From: Solirubrobacter ginsenosidimutans
GTDB taxonomy: Bacteria > Actinomycetota > Thermoleophilia > Solirubrobacterales > Solirubrobacteraceae
Direction of reading: 5' to 3'
Length of the DNA stretch: 64,000 nt
Assembly (NCBI RefSeq): GCF_027587205.1
Contig: NZ_JAPDOD010000006.1
Span: 1-64,000 of the forward strand
The position numbers were made by a program, and so were the translations under genes. Under the pieces are notes generated by a model. It searched no databases. It was not told where the DNA came from and saw only the letters and a program-made list of their open reading frames with translations. Below, one piece after another: positions 50,238 through 60,000 of the stretch (within the stretch, counting starts at the first letter, position 1; the number at the start of each line of letters is the position of its first letter).

Positions 50238-50264
50238 AAAAAGGGCGACCCATACGGGTCGCCC
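50238..50264 (-). terminator. Rho-independent terminator on the minus strand
   Basis: On the minus strand, GGGCGACCC, loop GTAT, GGGTCGCCC and then TTTTT form a textbook intrinsic terminator. No coding gene on this strand lies within reach to its right (the subtilase is on the plus strand). It must therefore end an unannotated minus-strand RNA, or insulate the tRNA-like/Ro60 unit. Confidence 0.75.
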
Positions 50265-50337
50265 TCGTGCGGAGCCGTCGAGTGTCCGAGCAGGGGCGCT
50301 CAGGCGGGGACGGGCCTCCGGACGAGGTCGGTGGATC

Positions 50338-50425
50338 GGTCGTGGCGCAGTCGTTCGCTCATGCGGTGGACCACAGTAGGGGCTCGTGGCAGACGTGGCA
50401 AGGGGGTCCCGGGTTCGAGTCTTTG
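50338..50425 (+). other. Degenerate tRNA-like sequence
   Basis: This plus-strand stretch has tRNA-like pieces (TGGCGCAGTCG like a D arm, GGGTCCCGGGTTCGAGTC like a T arm), but the 3' half of the T stem does not pair and no full cloverleaf can be drawn. CGTGGCA occurs twice in tandem inside it. It could be a decayed tRNA or a domain of a Y-type RNA. The remaining sequence between 50265 and 50532 holds no gene I can support. Confidence 0.35.
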
Positions 50426-50532
50426 ACACTCGTCGGATGTGTTGATCCCGCTTTCCGCCCGCAGGCGCTCGTCACATCGCGAGACCGGTGAGAGAGTGGT
50501 GATTGCACGTCACTCACAGGGGAGGGGACCTC

Positions 50533-52779
50533 GTGAAGCGAACCGTCGCGACGCTCGCGCTCGGTGGTTTTGTCGTACTCGCAGGTGCTGCCGCAGCCGG
50601 GGCCTCCGAGCTTCCGGTCAATCTCGCGTCGCCCGGCCTGGTGCCGGTGACGGTCACGGATCCGTCCGCCTCGATCGGTGGCGTCAAGCCCGCCCGGTCC
50701 GGTCTCGTCGAAGGGCGCGTCGTCGCCCACTACGACAAGCAGGCGCTGATCCGTGCGGGCGCGCTGGGCCCGGCAACGACCCAGCTCGTCGCCTCCGACG
50801 GCTCGGTCGAGCCGGTCGCGCCGAACGTGACGCTCGAAGTGAAGGTCACGGGCAGCAAGAGCAAGGTGCGGTCGGTCGCGGGCGCGGGCGTGCTCGAGCC
50901 GCTCGTGCCGGATGTCGACCTGGACAAGCTCGCCGCCAAGGCGCGCGCCCGCACCGGACGGGTCATCCCGGACATGGCGGCATGGCAGACGCTGACGCTC
51001 CCGGCGGGCACCGACGCCGACGCGGCGATCAAGGACCTGCTCGCCTCCGGCCAGGTGTCCGACGCCTACGTCGCACCCGAGGCGGCCCCGCCGCCGCAGA
51101 CGCAGCCGACGCCCGACTTCACCGCGATGCAGGGCTACCTGCGCCCGGCGCCGCAGGGCATCGACGCCGACTTCACTCGCAAGGACCCGCGCATCCGCGG
51201 CGCGGGCGTGACGATCGCCGACCTCGAGTACTACTGGACCGCCAACCACGAGGACCTCCAGCTCGACCCGATCGCGACCGACCTCGGCAAGACGACGTAC
51301 CCGCAATACCCGAACTTCGCCGACGAGCACGGCACCGCGGTGTTCGGCGAGATGGTCGCCAAAGACAACGGCTACGGCGTGACCGGCGGCGTGCCGGACG
51401 CGACGATGCGCGGCATCTCACCCCAGCGCGCACGACCGACCGGCAGCCCGCAGTACAACACGGCCGCCGCACTCACCTACGTCGCCCAGTTCCTCTCGCC
51501 GGGCGACGTCGTTCTGATCGAGCAGCAGACCGTCGGGCCTGGCGGCGGCACCAAGTACGTGCCGATCGAGTGGACGCAGGCGAACTTCGACGCCATCAAG
51601 CTGCTCTCGGACATGAAGGTCATCGTCATGGAGACCGGCGGCAACGGCGGCGAGGACCTGGACTCCGCACCCATGCTCGGGCGCTTCGACCGCACCGTGC
51701 GTGACTCCGGCGCGATCATCGGCGGTGCCGGCAGCGCGACCACCCACGCCGCGCTGAACTTCTCCTCCTACGGCAAGCGCGTCGACCTGCAGGGCTGGGG
51801 CGAGTCGATCACCACGACCGGCAGCGGCGGCAACCTGTTCGGCGGTACCGCGCCGGAGATGCTCACCCGCCGCTACACCCGCTCCTTCAGCGGCACGTCG
51901 GGCGCGGGGCCGATCGTCACCAGCGCGATCGCCGCCGTCCAGTCCTATTTGAAGGCGACCGGGCAGACGCCGTACACCAGCGCGCAGATGATCGACCTGC
52001 TCCGCCGCACCGGCACGGCGCAGACCGGCACCCGGCAGGTCGGGCCGCTGCCGAACCTCGCCGCCGCCCTGAAGGACATCGAGGTCGACGGCCCGGTGAC
52101 CAAGGCGTCGCTCTCCCCCGCGCCCGTCGAGGGCTGGTACCTGAACCCGACGATCACCCTGTCCGCCGACGACGGCTGGGGCGTGGGCGTGAAGGACGGC
52201 ACCCTCGAATACCGACTCGACGGCGGCGACTGGAAGCCGTACACCGCGCCGTTCAGCGTTCTGACGCCGAACGCCCACACGCTCGAGACCCGCGCGACGG
52301 ACCTCAAGGGCAACACCGCGACCCGCACGACGACGTTCAACGTCTACGACCTCGATACGCCTGTCGACGGCGCGGCCGGCGGCTCGGTGCCGGCGACTCT
52401 CGCCCTGACGCTGGGTGGCGCGGCGAGCTTCGGCGCGTTCGTGCCGGGCGTCGACCGCGTCTACTCGGCGTCGACGACGGCGAACGTCATCTCCTCGGCG
52501 GGCGACGCCCTGCTGACGGTGAGCGACCCGAGCGCCGTGTCGCCGGGCCGGCTCGTCAACGGCACGTTCGCTTTGAACGAGCCGGTGCAGGCGACGGCCA
52601 AGGCGGGCACGTACGCCGCGGTCACCGGCGCCGGCCTCTCACTGCTCACCTACGCCGGCCCGATCAGCAACGACTCGGTCGCGATCGGCTTCCGCCAGCA
52701 CATCGGGGCGGGTGACGCGCTGCGCACGGGCGCGTACGGCAAGACCCTGACGTTCACGCTCTCCACGACGACCCCCTAG
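50533..52779 (+). CDS. Secreted subtilisin-like (S8) serine protease
   Basis: The 748-residue protein starts with GTG after GGGGAGGGG and has a Sec signal peptide (VATLALGGFVVLAGAAAAGASE). A ~190-residue propeptide-like region precedes the S8 domain. The catalytic triad is Asp230 (TIADLEYYW), His266 (DEHGTAVFG) and Ser456 (FSGTSGAGP), with oxyanion Asn371 (TGGNGG). The usual GTSMAxP reads GTSGAGP. The C-terminal ~210 residues are beta-rich (a YRLDGGDWKPYTAPF motif like Ig/chitobiase-type modules). It probably digests extracellular protein. It is divergent from the Ro60 unit. Confidence 0.85.
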   Translation: MKRTVATLALGGFVVLAGAAAAGASELPVNLASPGLVPVTVTDPSASIGGVKPARSGLVEGRVVAHYDKQALIRAGALGPATTQLVASDGSVEPVAPNVTLEVKVTGSKSKVRSVAGAGVLEPLVPDVDLDKLAAKARARTGRVIPDMAAWQTLTLPAGTDADAAIKDLLASGQVSDAYVAPEAAPPPQTQPTPDFTAMQGYLRPAPQGIDADFTRKDPRIRGAGVTIADLEYYWTANHEDLQLDPIATDLGKTTYPQYPNFADEHGTAVFGEMVAKDNGYGVTGGVPDATMRGISPQRARPTGSPQYNTAAALTYVAQFLSPGDVVLIEQQTVGPGGGTKYVPIEWTQANFDAIKLLSDMKVIVMETGGNGGEDLDSAPMLGRFDRTVRDSGAIIGGAGSATTHAALNFSSYGKRVDLQGWGESITTTGSGGNLFGGTAPEMLTRRYTRSFSGTSGAGPIVTSAIAAVQSYLKATGQTPYTSAQMIDLLRRTGTAQTGTRQVGPLPNLAAALKDIEVDGPVTKASLSPAPVEGWYLNPTITLSADDGWGVGVKDGTLEYRLDGGDWKPYTAPFSVLTPNAHTLETRATDLKGNTATRTTTFNVYDLDTPVDGAAGGSVPATLALTLGGAASFGAFVPGVDRVYSASTTANVISSAGDALLTVSDPSAVSPGRLVNGTFALNEPVQATAKAGTYAAVTGAGLSLLTYAGPISNDSVAIGFRQHIGAGDALRTGAYGKTLTFTLSTTTP

Positions 52780-52802
52780 CCCTCGCAGGCGGCGGGTTCC
52801 GC

Positions 52803-52845
52803 GAGTGGTCGCTGAAGCACCTCACAGGTGCTTTGGCGACCACTC
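52803..52845. repeat. Hairpin with GAGTGGTCGC arms, after the subtilase gene
   Basis: Outer arms GAGTGGTCGC (52803-52812) and GCGACCACTC (52836-52845) and inner arms AGCACCT/AGGTGCT form a nearly continuous 17-bp stem starting 24 bases after the subtilase stop. It may act as a terminator. The outer arm is related to the larC-larE hairpin. Confidence 0.6.
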
Positions 52846-52908
52846 CGCGTGTGCGCTCGACGAATCGGCCCCCCAGATCGCGCCGCTCGCCCACCCGCGC
52901 CTCGCCGC

Positions 52909-52947
52909 GTGGTCACTAAACCGCGCTATGCAACGTTAAGTGACCAC
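52909..52947. repeat. Inverted repeat GTGGTCACT / AGTGACCAC
   Basis: Perfect 9-base arms at 52909-52917 and 52939-52947 with a 21-base AT-richer loop; AAA and TTA next to the arms extend the pairing. The arm shares GTGGTCAC with the hairpin at 11455-11497. Confidence 0.55.
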
Positions 52948-53022
52948 TCGCATTGCGCGGCGCTCCGCCAACTGTGCGCGACCGCTCCACCCGCGCCGCG
53001 CCGCCGACTTCGCCCCGGCGCT

Positions 53023-53140
53023 GCGCCGGCCGCTCCACCCGGGCCGCTCCGCGCCATCTCTCCCGCCACCCGCACCGCGCCGGCCGCTCCACCCGGGCCG
53101 CGCCGCGCCACCTCTCCCGCCACCCGCACCGCGCCGGCCA
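53023..53140. repeat. 54-base tandem repeat, two full copies plus a partial third
   Basis: Units start at 53023, 53077 and 53131 (GCGCCGGCCGCTCC...CACCCGCACC), with a few substitutions between copies. The 54-base period equals 18 codons, but no convincing reading frame uses it. Confidence 0.75.
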
Positions 53141-53179
53141 ACCCTCGCCCGCGCCGTGCGGCCCCGCGCGGCCGCCGCG

Positions 53180-53458
53180 TCACGCTTCCCCGCGCGACTT
53201 CCACCGTTCCAGCGCGCGCCGGATCGGGCCCGGGCGGCGCGGCTCGACCTCGTCGCGGAAGGGCAGGCGGCCGGCCTCGCGTTCAGCCAGCACGCACGCG
53301 GTATGGGCGTGGCGCCGGCGGCGGTCGTCGGCCTCGGGCTTGATCAGCATGTGCTCGCTGAGCGCCGAGAGGTACTGGTTGCAGAACGGGCAGCGATACG
53401 TCGCGGGCTTGCGGTTCGCCGCGGGGCGGACCGTCCACCACCGCGGCGGCTCGTTCAG
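53180..53458 (-). CDS. Small zinc-finger-like protein with probable CTG start
   Basis: The ~92-residue frame reads NEPPRWWTVRPAANRKPATY, then CPFCNQYLSALSEH, and later HAHTACVLAE, a Cys2-His/Cys arrangement typical of small zinc fingers. No ATG, GTG or TTG lies before the zinc motif in a usable place. The frame overlaps the stop of the upstream gene as CTGA (53455-53458), so CTG is the likely, coupled start. Function unknown. Confidence 0.6.
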   Translation of the reverse strand: MNEPPRWWTVRPAANRKPATYRCPFCNQYLSALSEHMLIKPEADDRRRRHAHTACVLAEREAGRLPFRDEVEPRRPGPIRRALERWKSRGEA

Positions 53459-53712
53459 TGGTTGCGCAGGGCGTCGATGAGCTCGTCCTTGGTCATCTTC
53501 GACCGGCCGTCGATCCCGATCTCCGCCGCGCGCTTTTCGAGGTCCTCCTTGTTCCACTCTTCATAGGAGGGTGCCTTACCGCCCTTCTCGGCGGTCGAGT
53601 GGCGGTCGGAGTTGGCGATCCGCGCCGCCTTCTCCTTGCTCGCGCCCTGATCGCGCAGGGCCTCGTACTGCTCGGGATCTTTGACGCTCGGTCCAGGGCT
53701 CTTCTGTGGCAT
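53455..53712 (-). CDS. Small SAP/Rho-N-like protein (DUF7218-type)
   Basis: The 85-residue hydrophilic protein has an N-terminal helix (VKDPEQYEALRDQGASKEKAARIANS). It ends with a SAP/Rho-N-like helix-extension-helix (KEDLEKRAAEIGIDGRSKMTKDELIDALRNH), a fold that usually binds nucleic acids. This arrangement is common in small actinobacterial and archaeal proteins. It is followed, with a 4-base overlap, by the zinc-finger-like gene, so the two may act together on DNA or RNA; that is inference. Confidence 0.75.
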   Translation of the reverse strand: MPQKSPGPSVKDPEQYEALRDQGASKEKAARIANSDRHSTAEKGGKAPSYEEWNKEDLEKRAAEIGIDGRSKMTKDELIDALRNH

Positions 53713-53721
53713 GACCTCGCC

Positions 53722-54195
53722 CTACCCGGTCGGCCAGCGCTGAATGCCCTCACCGCCCACCGGGTCATACGCCGGCGGACCGAGCGCCGCGATCCGGCGC
53801 AGCGCGGCATCGTCCGCCTCGCGCAGCAGGTCGTAATCCTCCTGCCCGCGGGGATACGCGCCCATCACGCGGAACGCGCCGTCGTCGCGCGCCCGCCGAT
53901 GGCCCGTGCCCGCAGGAAGCACCAGCACGTCCCCCGCCGAGACCTCGAAGGCCTCGCCCTGCGGACCGCCGAGCTCGATCGTCGCGCTGCCCGACAGCAC
54001 CGCCAGCGCCTCGTGCGAGGTCGAGTGGAAGTGATGGAAGTCGAAGACCGTGCTCACCCACGTGCCACCCCACCCGTGCGCCGCGAACCGTTCCCGGGGA
54101 TCGTCGAGTTCGACGCCGCGATAGAGCAGCACGGGGAACCGCGGGTGGTTCGGGATCACGTCGCCTGGCGGCGCATGCCAGAGCTCCAGCCGCAA
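53722..54195 (-). CDS. YjlB-family cupin protein
   Basis: The 157-residue protein matches the YjlB-type cupin pattern: GDVIPNHPRFPVLLYRGVEL, FDFHHFHSTSHEALAVLSGSATIELGG, GDVLVLPAGTGHRRA and VMGAYPRGQEDYDLL. The His cluster and the later GH are the usual cupin metal ligands. TTG at 54195, preceded by GAGGG, gives the expected N-terminus and follows the VOC stop by 8 bases. Family function is unclear. Confidence 0.82.
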   Translation of the reverse strand: MRLELWHAPPGDVIPNHPRFPVLLYRGVELDDPRERFAAHGWGGTWVSTVFDFHHFHSTSHEALAVLSGSATIELGGPQGEAFEVSAGDVLVLPAGTGHRRARDDGAFRVMGAYPRGQEDYDLLREADDAALRRIAALGPPAYDPVGGEGIQRWPTG

Positions 54196-54203
54196 ACGTG
54201 CCC

Positions 54204-54959
54204 TCAGTCGTCGTAGTCGCCGGTCAAGGCCGCGAAGGTCGCGCCCTGCGGGTCGGTGAAGAGGGCGAACTTCCCGCTCGGCACCGGCACAGGGCCGACG
54301 ACGACCGTCCCACCGAGGCCCGGAACCTCGGCCACCACTTGCTCGACGTTCTCGTGACCGAAGTACGGGACCCAGCTCGGAGCGCCGGCACCCGGTTCGA
54401 GCGTCATCATCCCGCCGTTGGAACGGTCGCCGTTCGTGATCACCCGGTAGCCGTGACCACCTGGGACCTCGACCGTCGTCCATCCGAACAGGTCGCCATA
54501 GAACTTCGCGGACTCCGCCGGATCGGGCGTCAGCAGGTCGTTCCACGCCATGGCGCCGGGCGCGTTGACCAGCGTCGCACCGATGTTCTTGCGCGGCTCC
54601 CACAGGTACAGGTGCGCGCCGGCCGGGTCCGCGATCGCCGCCGAACGCCCGATGTCGAAGATGTCGAACGGCTCCGCCACCAGTGTCGCGCCCAACTCGA
54701 CCGCACGCGCCGCGGACGCGTCCACCGACTCGACCGTCACGTAGCAATTCCAGTGCGGTGGCTGCTCGGAGGCATACAGCGCACCCACGTCGCCGCCGCC
54801 GCGCAACGCGGTCGAATAGATCATCCCGTCACCGATCGGCACGTCGCGGTAGTCCCAGCTGAAGATGCTGGTGTAGAACGCCTTCGCGGCGTCGGCGTCG
54901 CTCGTCGCCAGCTCGGCCCAGGAGAAGGTCCCCGGCGCGTAGCTCGTTCGTTCACCCAT
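54204..54959 (-). CDS. VOC-family protein with two glyoxalase-like domains
   Basis: The 251-residue protein has two VOC modules: GTFSWAELATSDADAAKAFYTSIFSW and AMAWNDLLTPDPAESAKFYGDLFGW. It is a distant paralogue of the protein encoded at 47576-48352, with the same two-domain plan and the same Trp/Phe-rich motif in each half. Function unknown. It heads a unit with the cupin gene and starts 18 bases from the divergent HD-hydrolase gene. Confidence 0.87.
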   Translation of the reverse strand: MGERTSYAPGTFSWAELATSDADAAKAFYTSIFSWDYRDVPIGDGMIYSTALRGGGDVGALYASEQPPHWNCYVTVESVDASAARAVELGATLVAEPFDIFDIGRSAAIADPAGAHLYLWEPRKNIGATLVNAPGAMAWNDLLTPDPAESAKFYGDLFGWTTVEVPGGHGYRVITNGDRSNGGMMTLEPGAGAPSWVPYFGHENVEQVVAEVPGLGGTVVVGPVPVPSGKFALFTDPQGATFAALTGDYDD

Positions 54960-54977
54960 GCGACGATCCTACGCCCG

Positions 54978-55619
54978 ATGCCCGAGACCTACACCGACCG
55001 GCCACTGCTCGGAGACAACTTCGATCGTGCCCTGATCCTCGCCGCCGACCATCACCGCCGGCAGCTGCGCAAAGGCACGCAGATCCCGTACGTCGCGCAC
55101 CTGCTCGGCGTCACGTCGCTCGTCCTCGAGATGGGAGGGAGCGAGACCGAGGCGATCGGCGCGCTGCTGCACGACGCGGTCGAGGACGGCGGCGGCCCGC
55201 CGATGCTCGAGCGCATCCGGACCGAGTTCGGCGAGGACGCCGCGCGGATCGTCGCCGCCAACTCCGACAGCGACGCCGAGCCCAAGCCGCCGTGGTACCG
55301 GCGCAAGCGCGCCTACCTCGACGCGATCGCCCACAAGCAGCCCGACGAGCTGCGCGTGTCCCTGGCCGACAAGCTCCACAACGCCCGCGCGATCCTGCTC
55401 GATTACCGCACCCACGGCGAGGGTCTGTGGGATCGCTTCAAGACCGGCGAGGGCGACTCGATCCGCTGGTACTACCGCTCGCTGTATGAGGCGTTCTCCG
55501 CCCGCCGCGAGGACCTCAGCGCCCTCGCCCTCCCCGCGCTCGACGAACTCGGCCGGACGGTCGCCGAGATCGACCGTCTCGCCGACCGCGCTAGACCGGC
55601 TTCTCCTCGGCAGCCTTAG
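54978..55619 (+). CDS. HD-domain hydrolase (RelA/SpoT hydrolase-like)
   Basis: The 213-residue protein has the HD-domain pattern of (p)ppGpp hydrolases and MESH1: RALILAADHHRRQLRKGTQIPYVAHLLGV, GALLHDAVEDGG (the HD pair) and LADKLHNARAIL. There is no synthetase, TGS or ACT part. It may be a small alarmone hydrolase or act on another nucleotide. It converges on tatA with a 29-base overlap. Confidence 0.85.
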   Translation: MPETYTDRPLLGDNFDRALILAADHHRRQLRKGTQIPYVAHLLGVTSLVLEMGGSETEAIGALLHDAVEDGGGPPMLERIRTEFGEDAARIVAANSDSDAEPKPPWYRRKRAYLDAIAHKQPDELRVSLADKLHNARAILLDYRTHGEGLWDRFKTGEGDSIRWYYRSLYEAFSARREDLSALALPALDELGRTVAEIDRLADRARPASPRQP

Positions 55620-55782
55620 TGCCGTCCAGCTCAGCGGTCGCCGAACGACCGCTGATGCTGTCCTTGAACTCGCGGATCCCGGCCCCGAGGCTGCGGCCGG
55701 CGGACGGCAGGCGCTTCGGGCCGAGCACGAGCAAAGCGATGACCGCGACGATCGCGATCTCCATGGGTCCGATGTTGGGCAT
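55591..55782 (-). CDS. tatA: Twin-arginine translocation protein TatA-like
   Basis: The 63-residue protein has the TatA/TatE layout: a short N-terminus, one TM helix (MEIAIVAVIALLVLGPKRLP) with the conserved Gly-Pro-Lys-Arg hinge, an amphipathic helix (AGRSLGAGIREFKDSIS) and a charged tail. It builds the pore of the Tat export system, which the multicopper oxidase in this window would use. No tatC is nearby. Confidence 0.9.
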   Translation of the reverse strand: MPNIGPMEIAIVAVIALLVLGPKRLPSAGRSLGAGIREFKDSISGRSATAELDGTKAAEEKPV

Positions 55783-55813
55783 GCCGGAAGCATTGACAGA
55801 ACCACGACCGGCC

Positions 55814-56170
55814 TTAGTGCAATTCCTGTGAAGCGGCCGCGTCGTGCCGTTCGAGCACCGCACGAACGGCCGCGGGGTGCTCGAGTGCCGGACACGCCGT
55901 CTCCCAGTTCGTGAAGACCTCCGTCAGCGCCTCGCCGAGCGAGATCTCCTCGTAGAGATCCCGCGAGTGGTACGCGAAGGCCCGGCCGTCCAGACCCAGG
56001 TGCAGGTAGCGTCGCGTCGAGAAGTGCTTGTACGCATGGACCTCGAGCCCGTCGTCGAGCTCGATGCCGCCCATCCACATGAAGCCGTCATCGACGAGCT
56101 CGAGCCCGAGGAGCTCGAGCAACGGCTCCCACACCGGCCGCTCGAGGGTCATCGGCTCTCCCCGCTGCAT
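55814..56170 (-). CDS. Hypothetical protein, tandem paralogue A
   Basis: The ~118-residue protein has no known motif but is clearly related to the adjacent upstream gene. Both contain W-E-P-L near residue 14, F-M-W-M, L-D-D-G-x-E-V-H-A-Y-K, T-R-x-Y-x-H-L-x-x-D-G-R-A-F-A and a C-terminal A-V-R-A-x-L-E-R-H. The ATG at 56170 aligns with the paralogue start; ATG 56152, with a better ribosome-binding site, is an alternative. Soluble, acidic, function unknown. Confidence 0.7.
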   Translation of the reverse strand: MQRGEPMTLERPVWEPLLELLGLELVDDGFMWMGGIELDDGLEVHAYKHFSTRRYLHLGLDGRAFAYHSRDLYEEISLGEALTEVFTNWETACPALEHPAAVRAVLERHDAAASQELH

Positions 56171-56180
56171 CCCAACCACC

Positions 56181-56534
56181 TCACGCCGTCTCGGACGCCG
56201 CCGAGCGGTGCCGTTCCAGCAAGGCTCGGACGGCCTCGGCGTTGCGCGGTCGCGGCACGGCGTCCTCCCACCCGTTGAACGCCTGCTCCAGCGCCTGCCG
56301 CGCCGAGACCTCTTCGTAGCGCTCGGTCCCCGCCCCGACGGCGAACGCCCGTCCGTCAACCGCGAGATGGATGTACTGGCGGGTGGCGATGCTCTTGTAC
56401 GCGTGAACCTCCGCGCCGTCGTCGAGCTTGAGCGCGAACATCCACATGAAGCAGGGCACGACGTCCCGCCCCACGAGGTTGACCAGCGGCTCCCAGGAGG
56501 GCTTGAGGCCCTTGGTGATCGTTCCGGTGTGCAT
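56181..56534 (-). CDS. Hypothetical protein, tandem paralogue B
   Basis: The ~117-residue partner of the previous gene, 10 bases upstream on the same strand, reads MHTGTITKGLKPSWEPL with the shared FMWMFALKLDDGAEVHAYK and RQYIHLAVDGRAFA blocks. An ATG four codons upstream (56546) is possible. The pair looks like a local duplication that has since diverged. The 239 bases between here and the IDH gene hold an AT-richer plus-strand stretch with some coding-like residues (DEIVTISRNSAIDPDVDADC) but no complete gene. Confidence 0.7.
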   Translation of the reverse strand: MHTGTITKGLKPSWEPLVNLVGRDVVPCFMWMFALKLDDGAEVHAYKSIATRQYIHLAVDGRAFAVGAGTERYEEVSARQALEQAFNGWEDAVPRPRNAEAVRALLERHRSAASETA

Positions 56535-56785
56535 GGCCGGAAGCATCCGCCTGGCGCTTGCGACGAGACAAGACGTCTTTGTTCCAACTCTGCGACGAAA
56601 TCGTCACAATTTCGCGCAATAGCGCGATCGATCCAGATGTTGATGCAGACTGCGTCGTCCGGCTGGCGACCAACCCGCGGATCGGCCGGCCGGACACGGT
56701 CGACGCCGTCCTGAGCTTCATCGACGTCGTGGCCGAGCCGCCTGCGCAGCTGCTGCAGGCGGGCTCGAATCGACGGATGAACTGG

Positions 56786-58990
<2,205 letters not shown>

Positions 58991-59053
58991 CAGAGCCTGC
59001 CCCGAGTTCGTGATCCTGAGAGGGTGCAGGCTATCGGCGATAATCGAGCGGCG

Positions 59054-59467
59054 ATGGCCTACGCCCCACCCGCCCGTCACCTGCTGCGTGCCAAGGACCT
59101 CGCGGACGCCCGCTACGCCGACGACCTCGACGTCGAGGACATGGCCAAGGCAGCCGGTTTGTCGAAGGCGCACTTCTCCCGCGAGTTCCGCCGCGCGTTC
59201 GGTGAATCACCGCACGTCTATCTCCTGACCAGACGGCTCGAACGGGCCGCGGCGCTGCTGCGGACCACGGATCGCAGCATCGCCGACATCTGCTTCAGCG
59301 TCGGCCTGCAGAGCATCGGCTCGTTCACCACGAGCTTCACCCGCATGTTCGAGCTTTCGCCGGCGGCGTACCGCGCCTCGTTCCCGCCCGCGGCGTCGCA
59401 AGTCGTCGTGCCGTCGTGCGTCGTTCGGGTCTACGGCCGCCCGCAGCACCGTCCCGCAGATCGCTGA
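59054..59467 (+). CDS. AraC-family DNA-binding protein (HTH only)
   Basis: The 137-residue protein consists mainly of the AraC-type double helix-turn-helix ([85 protein letters not shown]) with a short C-terminal tail. There is no ligand-binding domain. The VOC gene starts 53 bases downstream and has an upstream motif shared with a second VOC gene at 63265, a possible target. Confidence 0.9.
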   Translation: MAYAPPARHLLRAKDLADARYADDLDVEDMAKAAGLSKAHFSREFRRAFGESPHVYLLTRRLERAAALLRTTDRSIADICFSVGLQSIGSFTTSFTRMFELSPAAYRASFPPAASQVVVPSCVVRVYGRPQHRPADR

Positions 59468-59477
59468 AAGAGCACAT

Positions 59478-59489
59478 TTCGAGAAGACA
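59478..59489 (+). promoter_or_regulatory. Shared upstream motif TTCGAGAAGACA, copy 1
   Basis: TTCGAGAAGACA, preceded by GCACAT, lies 31 bases before the VOC ATG at 59521. The same 12 bases, preceded by GCACGA, lie 30 bases before the paralogous VOC ATG at 63265. The rest of the two upstream regions is dissimilar, so this looks like a conserved operator or promoter element. Confidence 0.6.
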
Positions 59490-59520
59490 AGGCACGGCGG
59501 GTAGCGATTAGCTTCCGTCC

Positions 59521-59940
59521 ATGCTCAAGATCGCCACCACGCAGGTTTGGGTCAACGACCAGGAGGAGGCGCTCGCCTTCTACACCGACAAGCTCGGCAT
59601 GGAGGTTCGCGCCGACGTGACGATGCCCGAGATGGGCGACTTCCGCTGGCTGACCGTCAGCCCCGCCGGCCAGGAGGACGTGGCGATCGTCCTGATGGCG
59701 GTCCCGGGTCCGCCGGTCTTCGACGCCGACACCGCCCAGGCCATCCGCGACCTCACCGCGAAGGGTGCCGCGAGCGCCATCTTCCTCACCACGGACGACG
59801 TCTACGCGGAGGCCGAGGGCCTGAAGGCGCGCGGCGTGGAGCTCGTCGACGAACCGCAGGAGCGCCCGTACGGCATCGACTGCTCCTTCCGTGACCCGTC
59901 GGGCAACCACTTCCGGCTCACGCAGCTGACGGAGTTCTAG
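59521..59940 (+). CDS. VOC-family glyoxalase-like protein (single domain)
   Basis: The 139-residue protein begins MLKIATTQVWVNDQEEALAFYTDKLGMEVRADV and ends with the typical YGIDCSFRDPSGNHFRLTQL, one paired VOC domain. It is closely related to the protein encoded at 63265-63693 and probably dimerises. Such AraC-linked VOC proteins are often of unknown or resistance function. It follows the AraC gene on the same strand. Confidence 0.88.
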   Translation: MLKIATTQVWVNDQEEALAFYTDKLGMEVRADVTMPEMGDFRWLTVSPAGQEDVAIVLMAVPGPPVFDADTAQAIRDLTAKGAASAIFLTTDDVYAEAEGLKARGVELVDEPQERPYGIDCSFRDPSGNHFRLTQLTEF

Positions 59941-60000
59941 CGCGCTCCTCCCCGGGGTCGCCGCCTTCGGCCCGTCCACGGCGCCGGAGGCGGCACACCC

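Larger units (their letters stand above)
52780..53179. other. 400-base non-coding gap with two hairpins and a tandem repeat
   Basis: Two hairpins and a 54-base tandem repeat, listed separately, occupy this gap. The open frames across it are short-period Ala/Pro/Arg low-complexity products of the repeat and are not convincing genes. Confidence 0.6.

Noticed and set aside
50338..50425. Functional tRNA on the plus strand
   Set aside because: D-arm and T-arm-like pieces exist, but the T stem and acceptor stem do not pair, so no cloverleaf forms.
50094..50429. Minus-strand open frame of 111 codons between Ro60 and the subtilase
   Set aside because: It reads straight through the tRNA-fold element and a terminator and gives the typical false peptide produced when tRNA-like DNA is translated.
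53023..53140. CRISPR array
   Set aside because: The repeat units are directly adjacent, without unique spacers, and no cas genes are present.
52828..53566. Plus- and minus-strand frames across the 54-base repeat
   Set aside because: They are products of the repeat period being a multiple of three; no domain, start signal or sensible composition.
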